Shown here piece by piece: positions 20,274 to 26,155 of a stretch of DNA of 64,000 bases. A model generated the notes under the pieces. It did no database searches. It was not told the DNA's origin and was given only the letters and a program-made list of their open reading frames with translations. Position numbers and translations under genes: made by a program. Each line of letters starts with the position of its first letter. Within the stretch, counting starts at the first letter, position 1. Source of the DNA: Mycolicibacterium sp. CR10 (lineage in GTDB: Bacteria > Actinomycetota > Actinomycetes > Mycobacteriales > Mycobacteriaceae); NCBI RefSeq assembly GCF_005222675.1, contig NZ_STGE01000081.1, positions 1 to 64,000 on the forward strand, given 5' to 3'.

Positions 20274-20330
20274 GACAGTTTCCGACAGGTTTTTGTCATT
20301 TCGCGACAGTTGGACGTTGGGCGCTGACAG
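20274..20330. promoter_or_regulatory. Phased GACAG repeat array upstream of mymA, candidate VirS operator
   Basis: GACAG occurs at 20274, 20284, 20305 and 20326, all in the same orientation, with start-to-start distances of 10, 21 and 21 bp, i.e. one, two and two helical turns. The array lies about 75-130 bp upstream of the mymA start. AraC-family activators bind such direct repeats on one face of the DNA. The rest of the 310-bp gap up to the ligC start (20199-20508) holds no complete gene. A frame open from 20354 to a TGA at 20510-20512 overlaps the ligC ATG but has no convincing start or known match. Confidence 0.6.
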
Positions 20331-20508
20331 CCCTCCTTGGCCAAGCGGGATAGCCAACCCAGTTCGCTACAGCGGACGGATCAGCCCGGGCGACCGTCGA
20401 CATCAAAGGCGAGCACGTCGACCACGACGAATCGCACATGGGAATCGCGCTTGCCAAGGAGCGATCGTCGCGCGATGACATTGGCGGTCATTGGCGGTCT
20501 CATAGGGT

Positions 20509-20637
20509 ATGAACGCCATAATGGGAAAGGTGGATCTCCCTGTGCGGCCGCCGCTGGAGCCAATGCTGGCCAAGGCGCAGGCCAAGGTTCCCGACGATGC
20601 CGGCGTCTGGTCCTACGAGCCGAAATGGGACGGGTTC
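20509..20637 (+). pseudogene. ligC: 5' fragment of ligC, cut inside the active-site motif
   Basis: The fragment encodes 43 residues (start MNAIMGKVDLPVRPP, end SYEPKWDGF) of the LigC type found in M. tuberculosis Rv3731. The nucleotidyl lysine is residue 39. After GGGTTC the frame runs into unrelated sequence of the inserted element. The rest of the gene resumes at 29897 with R-A-L-V-F, exactly the expected next residues. Without the body of the enzyme this piece cannot be active. Confidence 0.92.
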
Positions 20638-20650
20638 CTTCACTGGACTT
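20638..20650 (+). repeat. Left terminal arm of the element (imperfect inverted repeat)
   Basis: CTTCACTGGACTT at the left end matches GTTGACTGAACTT, the reverse complement of 29880-29892 at the right end, in 10 of 13 positions. Such short imperfect arms are what a tyrosine recombinase would bind on the two sides of its crossover. A TTGACA sequence (minus strand, 20650-20655) overlaps the arm and points outward. Confidence 0.55.
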
Positions 20651-20703
20651 GTCAAAGGTTGTTAAGGGGAGCCGCAGTCCATCTGGCGGGTGGTTTGCTT
20701 CCG

Positions 20704-21300
20704 TCAGCGGCTTGGCCCCATCACTCCGTGACCCATACCGGGACCCATCATTCCGTGACCCATGCCAGGTCCCATCATCCCGCCGCCCATCATTCCGCTC
20801 ATCATCGCCGGCATCCCTTCGACGACGAATCCGGTGACTTCGCGGGCGTGTTCGCGAATGGCGTTGGTCAGTTCTGGGTCGCTGGAGGTTTCGACCACCA
20901 CCACGCCGCTGGGTGTGAGCGTGATCTGACGTTGATAATCGGCAGCGCGGCGGAACAGGGTGGGCAGGCTTGAGCTCATGCAGGTGACTTCACTGCCCTG
21001 ATCGAGGTGGGTGTACATCGATGAGACGTGGGCCTGCAGTTCGGTGACGAGGTCGGCGGAGTCGGATTCGGTGGTGGTGCGCACGCCTCCGGGAATCTCT
21101 TCCACGCTGCGTCGAAGCTCCTGATGCCGCATGAACATGTTCATGTAGGCGCGCATGTCCATGCCGGTCGCGCCACCCATCCCGGGTTGGGCACGGCTGA
21201 TTGGTATGTCGATAATGTTGCGCAAGACATACCCCAGGCCGAAGAGGGCCCCACCGGTGGCGAGCATTCTCAGCGCCGCTCGCCTGCTCATTCCGGTCAT
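20704..21300 (-). CDS. Tat-exported protein with methionine/histidine-rich C-terminus
   Basis: 198 residues. The N-terminus MTGMSRRAALRMLATGGALFG has the twin-arginine pair and a hydrophobic core, so the protein probably leaves through the Tat system. The middle is helical and unassigned. The last 35 residues are built of MMGGGMMGPGMGHG-like repeats typical of Cu(I)/Ag(I)-binding periplasmic segments. It is the last gene behind the CsoR-type operator at 22409-22424. A copper-binding or copper-sequestering role is inferred from composition and context only. Confidence 0.75.
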   Translation of the reverse strand: MTGMSRRAALRMLATGGALFGLGYVLRNIIDIPISRAQPGMGGATGMDMRAYMNMFMRHQELRRSVEEIPGGVRTTTESDSADLVTELQAHVSSMYTHLDQGSEVTCMSSSLPTLFRRAADYQRQITLTPSGVVVVETSSDPELTNAIREHAREVTGFVVEGMPAMMSGMMGGGMMGPGMGHGMMGPGMGHGVMGPSR

Positions 21301-21473
21301 TTCCGATGATCCCTTCGCGTGCTCGACGTGTGCCGTGACAATCGCGTTGTGGGCGAACGCGCGGTGCGAGTTGCGTCCGTCTTGGGGCTATGGCGGCTTC
21401 GTGGCCGACGATGGCCGACTCGACGAGACAACGTGAAATTGCTGCCGTCGCAGCGTGAACCTGTGCTTGTGCG

Positions 21474-21830
21474 CTACGGCCGAGGTGTGGTTGGAGTGGT
21501 TGTCGGCGGCTGCGACTGGCCGGGCCCCAAGGGGCCAGAGGGCCCCATGTTCCCCGGTGGCCACGAGCCCTGCGGTCCCATCATGCCGGGTCCCATCATG
21601 CCGGGTCCCATCATGCCGGGTCCCATCATGCCGGGCGTTCCTTGACAGTGCCCCCGATTGCCGCCGAAACCGTCGGTGGCCCTGCCGATGAAGAACCCGG
21701 AAAAGAACACCACCGCAACGATGAACACCGCAGCGGCGGCAATACCACTCCACGCCAAGGCGTGGTTCACCCCTCTGCGCTGTCCGGCCGCGGCGATTCG
21801 TTCGCTCGTTGATTCAGGTGTATCGGTCAT
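21474..21830 (-). CDS. Single-pass membrane protein with tandem GMMGP repeats
   Basis: 118 residues from ATG 21830, chosen for its GAAGGAG ribosome-binding site; an ATG at 21857 is in frame. A short cytoplasmic N-terminus is followed by one membrane helix (ALAWSGIAAAAVFIVAVVFF) and an external tail with four PGMMG repeats and a Pro/Thr-rich end. The repeats supply clustered methionines suited to Cu(I). Same strand and probable operon as its neighbours; a copper-buffering role is inferred. Confidence 0.75.
   Translation of the reverse strand: MTDTPESTSERIAAAGQRRGVNHALAWSGIAAAAVFIVAVVFFSGFFIGRATDGFGGNRGHCQGTPGMMGPGMMGPGMMGPGMMGPQGSWPPGNMGPSGPLGPGQSQPPTTTPTTPRP
21574..21633 (-). repeat. Four perfect 15-bp tandem repeats
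   Basis: GGTCCCATCATGCCG is repeated four times head to tail without change and encodes GMMGP units on the minus strand. Such identical copies can expand or contract, changing the number of methionine pairs in the protein. Confidence 0.95.
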
Positions 21831-21920
21831 TCTTTCAATCTCCTTCGCTGCATCCATTTTTGAGGTCCTCGGTCGACTGGCACCGCGCTATCGGCCGACG
21901 CTGAGCTGTCGGCACGTGAG

Positions 21921-22202
21921 TCATCGCGGTTCCTGGTGTTCGCGCAGCAGCGTCATCCGCCGCAGATACTCATCCTCATCGATGTCGCCGCGCGCAAACC
22001 GTTGGGCTAGAGCATTTTCCGGCCGCGACCAGGTCCCTGAATCCGTGCGGTTGCGCTGTGCATCGCTACCGGCGAGATGCCGAACGGCCAGCACGACCGC
22101 GGTGATCAGGGCGGCCGACAACAGCACCATCACCACGCCCATGAGGATCCAGCCGCCCCATCCCCAACCGCCCCACATGCAGTCGTCTGTGCCGTACATC
22201 AT
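21921..22202 (-). CDS. Small membrane protein with SHOCT domain
   Basis: 93 residues: a Trp/Gly-rich start (MMYGTDDCMWGGWGWGG), one transmembrane helix (residues about 18-42), then a C-terminal SHOCT motif (LAQRFARGDIDEDEYLRRMTLL). SHOCT segments are short oligomerisation modules. Similar proteins accompany copper and other metal-resistance genes in actinobacteria. Its first ATG overlaps the stop of a possible 57-codon upstream frame. Function not established. Confidence 0.85.
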   Translation of the reverse strand: MMYGTDDCMWGGWGWGGWILMGVVMVLLSAALITAVVLAVRHLAGSDAQRNRTDSGTWSRPENALAQRFARGDIDEDEYLRRMTLLREHQEPR

Positions 22203-22372
22203 GGTGGTGAACCCCTTTCATCTGACTGGCCGGGAAATGTCTCACCTGACACCACGATGGACTGGCAGGGCGCTCGGGCGGTAGGGCCGATGTGCCTCAA
22301 CATGCCCGCAAGCCGTGCCGAAACCAGAAAGTGCCTGTCTCCGTAGTTCGGCGGCATTGGCTCGAGGATCAT
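22199..22372 (-). CDS. Possible small coupled ORF (57 residues)
   Basis: This frame begins MILEPMPPNYGDRHFLVSA, has an AGGA ribosome-binding site just before the ATG, starts about 25 bases after the candidate -10 of the copper-type promoter, and ends in an ATGA overlap with the SHOCT gene. The amino-acid sequence resembles nothing I recognise and has one Cys and few metal ligands. Position and coupling are the only support; it may be a regulatory leader frame or chance. Confidence 0.35.
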   Translation of the reverse strand: MILEPMPPNYGDRHFLVSARLAGMLRHIGPTARAPCQSIVVSGETFPGQSDERGSPP

Positions 22373-22395
22373 TTTCCTGCTACCTCTCAGCGTGA

Positions 22396-22424
22396 ACCCT
22401 ATTCTCCAATACCCCTGCGGGTAT
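22396..22424 (-). promoter_or_regulatory. Copper-type promoter with CsoR/RicR-like operator
   Basis: ATACCCCTGCGGGTAT (22409-22424) is an inverted repeat with arms ATACCC and GGGTAT, the shape bound by CsoR-family Cu(I) repressors. On the minus strand a TAGGGT (22396-22401) downstream of it fits a mycobacterial -10 box. The operator would therefore lie in the promoter spacer of the Met-rich/SHOCT genes. No CsoR gene lies in the element. The remainder of the 425-bp gap to the ATPase gene (22425-22627) shows nothing recognisable. Confidence 0.7.
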
Positions 22425-22627
22425 AGCAAGGGCGGTTTTCGGGGCGGATCCAACACGGCGTGGCGATCCGTGCCGCTCCGGCGACCCGACCGCCCGCGGA
22501 TATGCCCTTGACCGGCCCTGTGTGCGCGGTGTGGTGGTGTGTGGGTTGGCATGCGGCCTCAGCCCGGTTCGCTTTCCCTGCCACGGGGCGTGTGCGCTGA
22601 TGGAGATTGTCGGACAACTCCCGCCGA

Positions 22628-24586
22628 TCATGAAGGCGCCGCTGCTGTGTGGGCTGTTGCTGGTTGGTCGGCCGGTGCAAGGGGCAGGGGCTTGGCGCGG
22701 CCGGCGCGCACACCGTTGGCGATGACGACGACCTCGGCCAGCTCGTGGACCAGCACGACGGCGGCCAGACCGAGCACACCGAGCAGCGCCAGCGGTATCA
22801 ACACGATGATCAGCGCAAGTGACAGGCCGACGTTTTGCAGCATGATCCGTCGGGCGCGGCGGGCGTGGCTGAATGCCTGCGGCAGGTGGCGCAGGTCTTC
22901 ACCCATCAATGCCACGTCGGCGGTCTCGATGGCTACGTCGGTGCCCATCGCCCCCATCGCGATACCGAGGTCGGCGGTGGCCAGGGCGGGGGCGTCGTTG
23001 ATCCCGTCGCCGACCATGGCTGTGTTGCGCTGGGCACGCAGCTCTTCGATGAGCCGCGCCTTGTCCTCGGGACGTAGCTCGGCGTGCACATCGTCGATAC
23101 CGACATCTTTGGCGAGCGCGGCGGCGGTGGTGTGATTGTCGCCGGTGAGCATCGCGATGTGGTAGCCGTCGCGGCGCAGCTGGGCGACGACCTCGGCCGC
23201 CTCGGGACGGAGTTCGTCGCGCACGGCGATCGCGCCGACTGTTTGGCCGTTGTCTTCGACGAGCACGGCGGTGGCGCCGGCCTGCTGCATCCGTACCACG
23301 GCATCCGCCAACGCGCCCGCATCGAGCCACCCGGGGCGGCCCAGGCGAATCGTGTTGCCGTCGCGGCGGCCGGTGAGCCCGGCGCCGGTCACCGCCTGCA
23401 CGTCAGTAGCCGGGGTGACCTCGTTGACGGCGGCCAGGATCGCCGCGGCCAGCGGGTGTTCACTGCGCGCTTCCAGCGCTGCGGCCAGATCGAGCACCTG
23501 CTCGCGAGTGGCGCCGTGGGTGGTGGCCACCTCGATGACAGCGGGCCGATTGGCGGTCAGGGTGCCGGTCTTGTCCAGGGCGACGCCGCGCACCGCGCCG
23601 AGCGCCTCCAGCGCGGCCCCACCCTTGACCAGCGCACCGAGCTTGCTGGCCGCACCGATCGCGGCGACCACGGTCACGGGCACCGAGATCGCCAACGCGC
23701 ACGGCGAGGCCGCGACCAGTACCACCAGAGCACGTTCGATCCACACGGCCGGATCGCCGAGCAGGCTGCCGATCACTGCAATCAGGGCCGCGGCGATCAT
23801 CACCCCGGGCACCAGCGGTTTGGCGATGCGGTCGGCCAATCGCTGAGAGGCGCCCTTGCGAGACTGTTCGGCCTCCACAATCTTCACGATGCGGGCCAGC
23901 GAGTTGTCCTCGGAGGTGGTGGTGACCTCGACCTCCAGCACGCCGGTGCCGTTGATCGAGCCGGCGAACACCTCGTGGCCCGGTTCGGCTTCCACGGGCA
24001 CCGACTCACCAGTGATGGCCGAGACATCCAGCGCGGTGCGGCCGTTCCGGATGATGCCGTCGGTGGCGATCCGCTCGCCGGGCTTGACTAGCATTCGGTC
24101 GCCGACACGCAATTCACTTGAGGACACGACCATCTCGGTGTCGTCTCGCAGAACGGTGGCCTGGTCAGGCACCAGCGACAGCAGGGCGCGCAGTCCGCGA
24201 CGGGTGCGGGCCAGCGAATACTCTTCCAAACCCTCGCTGATCGAGAACAGGAACGCCAGCATCGCGGCTTCGCCGACTTCGCCGAGGAGCACCGCGCCCA
24301 CAGCGGCGATGGTCATCAACGTGCCCACCCCGATTCTGCCTTTGGCCAGACGCTTGAGCGTGGACGGCACAAAGGTATAGGCGCCGACAACCAAGGCGAG
24401 CGCTTCCAACGTGAGCACGACCGTCGGCGGCGCACCTGCCCCGCCGGCGATCAACTCGGCCAGCAGGAACACGCCCGCGACGGCCGCGAACTGCAGTTCC
24501 CGAACCTGCCACAGGGATTCGGCCTGCTCCTCGGACTGCTCGCTGACGTCGGCCTCGTCTCCGCCGCAACCGCAGGTGTTACTCAT
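22628..24586 (-). CDS. Heavy-metal translocating P1B-type ATPase
   Basis: 652 residues from ATG 24586. A short Cys-rich N-terminus (SNTCGCGG) replaces a full metal-binding domain. Then come membrane helices, actuator motif TGES (192-195), the transport-site SPC (294-296) in helix 6, phosphorylation site DKTGT (Asp338), and the hinge GDGINDAP. The last helices carry HELAEVVVIANG. SPC in place of CPC is typical of P1B-4 Co/Ni/Zn-type pumps, but the partner regulator suggests cadmium or lead, so the ion is uncertain. Start and the arsR stop overlap as ATGA. It exports metal ions across the plasma membrane. Confidence 0.92.
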   Translation of the reverse strand: MSNTCGCGGDEADVSEQSEEQAESLWQVRELQFAAVAGVFLLAELIAGGAGAPPTVVLTLEALALVVGAYTFVPSTLKRLAKGRIGVGTLMTIAAVGAVLLGEVGEAAMLAFLFSISEGLEEYSLARTRRGLRALLSLVPDQATVLRDDTEMVVSSSELRVGDRMLVKPGERIATDGIIRNGRTALDVSAITGESVPVEAEPGHEVFAGSINGTGVLEVEVTTTSEDNSLARIVKIVEAEQSRKGASQRLADRIAKPLVPGVMIAAALIAVIGSLLGDPAVWIERALVVLVAASPCALAISVPVTVVAAIGAASKLGALVKGGAALEALGAVRGVALDKTGTLTANRPAVIEVATTHGATREQVLDLAAALEARSEHPLAAAILAAVNEVTPATDVQAVTGAGLTGRRDGNTIRLGRPGWLDAGALADAVVRMQQAGATAVLVEDNGQTVGAIAVRDELRPEAAEVVAQLRRDGYHIAMLTGDNHTTAAALAKDVGIDDVHAELRPEDKARLIEELRAQRNTAMVGDGINDAPALATADLGIAMGAMGTDVAIETADVALMGEDLRHLPQAFSHARRARRIMLQNVGLSLALIIVLIPLALLGVLGLAAVVLVHELAEVVVIANGVRAGRAKPLPLAPADQPATAHTAAAPS

Positions 24587-24966
24587 TTCTTGGTCACCGT
24601 CGCTTTCTTCGTCGCATCGGCTCCGTAGATAGAGCACAGCACCACCTGGTTGCCGGTCGCGGCCAGCAGCGATTCCGCCGACGCGAGCAGATCCATCAGC
24701 TCGGGGCGAGTCAGGGAGTAGAACATCTGCCGGCCTTCCGGGCGCCCGGTGACCAGGCCGCACTCGCGTAGGCAGGCCAGATGCGCCGACACAGTCGACT
24801 GCGCAGTGCCCAACACCCTGGTCAGATCCACCACCCGGGCCTCCCCTTCGGTGAGGCGCTGCAGGATCGCCAACCGGGTGGGATCCGATAGGCCGCGAAA
24901 CAGCGCTGCCGCCGGCGCCAGATCCGCGGCCGATGGGGAAGTAGCCCGTCCTTTTGTCATCGCCAT
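24583..24966 (-). CDS. ArsR/SmtB-family metal sensor, CmtR-like
   Basis: 127 residues with a winged helix (LSDPTRLAILQRL, TAQSTVSAHLACLRECGLV, GRQMFYSL). Cys65 and Cys69 in the recognition helix (ACLREC) and Cys111 near the C-terminus match the spacing of the Cd/Pb-binding Cys57, Cys61 and Cys102 of M. tuberculosis CmtR. The protein should repress by blocking the promoter and leave DNA on binding soft metal. It is coupled to the ATPase gene by an ATGA overlap and autoregulation is likely through the dyad at 24974-24995. Confidence 0.88.
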   Translation of the reverse strand: MAMTKGRATSPSAADLAPAAALFRGLSDPTRLAILQRLTEGEARVVDLTRVLGTAQSTVSAHLACLRECGLVTGRPEGRQMFYSLTRPELMDLLASAESLLAATGNQVVLCSIYGADATKKATVTKK

Positions 24967-24973
24967 TCAACGA

Positions 24974-24995
24974 TGATAGCCGCAAACGCCTATCA
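24974..24995. promoter_or_regulatory. Inverted repeat upstream of the ArsR gene, probable operator
   Basis: TGATAG and CTATCA form perfect 6-bp arms separated by 10 bp, 8 bp upstream of the arsR start. On the minus strand TATCAT within the dyad could be the -10 box. It ends only six bases before the ATG, so the mRNA would be leaderless and repressor binding would block the promoter directly. Confidence 0.65.
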
Positions 24996-25077
24996 ATCGC
25001 CAGGGGTCGCTGGGCTCACTCGTCCGATGTCAAAACAAAGTCGCTGCAGAGTCCCATGCCGACGGCGCGACGGCGTC

Positions 25078-26151
25078 TTAGGCCCTTGAGCCGAGGCCGG
25101 GGATGATGTCGTCGAGCCGGAAGACAACTGGTTGTTCGAGTTGGGCGTAGGTGCACGAGCGTGGGTCGCGGTCGGGCCGCCAGCGGTTGAATTGCGCAGT
25201 GTGGCGGAACCGGTCGCCTTCCGTGTGGTCGTAGCGGACCTCGACGACCCTCTCGGGTCGCAGCGGGACGAACGAGAGATCCTTGCCGGCGTTCCAGCGG
25301 GAGCTTTCGTTCTTGCGGGGTGTGCGGTCACCGGCTTCGTGGGCGGCCCAGTTCCACGGATGGTCATCGAATGCGGTTATCAGCGGCTGCATTTCGGTGA
25401 ACAGCTGGCGGCGCTTGGTCATCGGGAACGCGCCGATCACGCCGACGGAGGCGAGGGTGCCGTCGTCGGTGTAGAGCCCGAGCAGCAGGGAGCCGATCGC
25501 GTCCTGGCTGGCCTTGTGCACCCGGTAACCGGCGATGACGCAGTCGGCGGTCCGCTGGTGCTTGATCTTGAACATGACCCGCTTGTCGGGTTGATAGGTG
25601 GCCGTCAGGGGCTTGGCGACGACGCCATCGAGACCCGCCCCCTCGAACTCTTCGAACCACCGATGCGCCGTCGTGAGATCCGTCGTCGCAGGAGTTAGGT
25701 GAACCGAGGGCCCGGAGTCGGCCAAGGCCGTGACGAGTGCGGCGCGCCGCTCGGTGAACGGTTTCCCGGTGTAGTCATCGTCGCCCAAGGCGAGTAGATC
25801 GAACGCTACGAAGGACGCAGGGGTCTGCTTGGCGAGCATCCGTACTCGCGAATCGGCGGGGTGGATGCGTTGTTGCAGTGCTTCGAAATCCAGCTCGTGG
25901 TTGGTGGCGATGATGATCTCGCCGTCGATCACGCAACGCTCGGGCAGTTCGGCGGTGACGGCGGCGACCAGTTCGGGGAAGTACCGTGTCAGGGGCCGCT
26001 CGTTGCGGCTACCCAGTTCGACTTCGTCGCCGTCGCGGAAGCAGATCGATCGGAAGCCGTCCCACTTCGGTTCATAGGAGGCACCAGAGGGGATTGTCGG
26101 CACCGACTTGGCCAGCATTGGCGAGACCGGCGGCATGACGGGAAGCTTCAT
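25078..26151 (-). CDS. ligC: ATP-dependent DNA ligase, LigC type, carried by the element
   Basis: 357 residues with all ligase motifs: nucleotidyl Lys29 in YEPKWDGFR, CVIDGEIII, FEGAGLDGVVAK, FKIKHQRTADCV, and the OB-fold end RWRPDRDPRSC. It is intact and near full family length (about 358). The start MKLPVMPPVSPMLAKSV is almost the same as that of the ligase at 1783-2853 and differs from the interrupted ligC. Its ATG lies 4 bp after the tnpB stop, so it appears co-transcribed with the recombinases. It may replace the ligase the element inactivates, or help seal recombination products; both are inference. Confidence 0.92.
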   Translation of the reverse strand: MKLPVMPPVSPMLAKSVPTIPSGASYEPKWDGFRSICFRDGDEVELGSRNERPLTRYFPELVAAVTAELPERCVIDGEIIIATNHELDFEALQQRIHPADSRVRMLAKQTPASFVAFDLLALGDDDYTGKPFTERRAALVTALADSGPSVHLTPATTDLTTAHRWFEEFEGAGLDGVVAKPLTATYQPDKRVMFKIKHQRTADCVIAGYRVHKASQDAIGSLLLGLYTDDGTLASVGVIGAFPMTKRRQLFTEMQPLITAFDDHPWNWAAHEAGDRTPRKNESSRWNAGKDLSFVPLRPERVVEVRYDHTEGDRFRHTAQFNRWRPDRDPRSCTYAQLEQPVVFRLDDIIPGLGSRA

Positions 26152-26155
26152 CGTC

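Noticed and set aside
18390..20327. 645-residue plus-strand frame opposite mymA
   Set aside because: Antisense of a clearly conserved BVMO gene; no domain visible.
20351..20512. Coding-like frame ending in ATGA overlap with ligC
   Set aside because: No start codon with ribosome-binding site and no recognisable family; it could be the end of a lost gene but cannot be supported.
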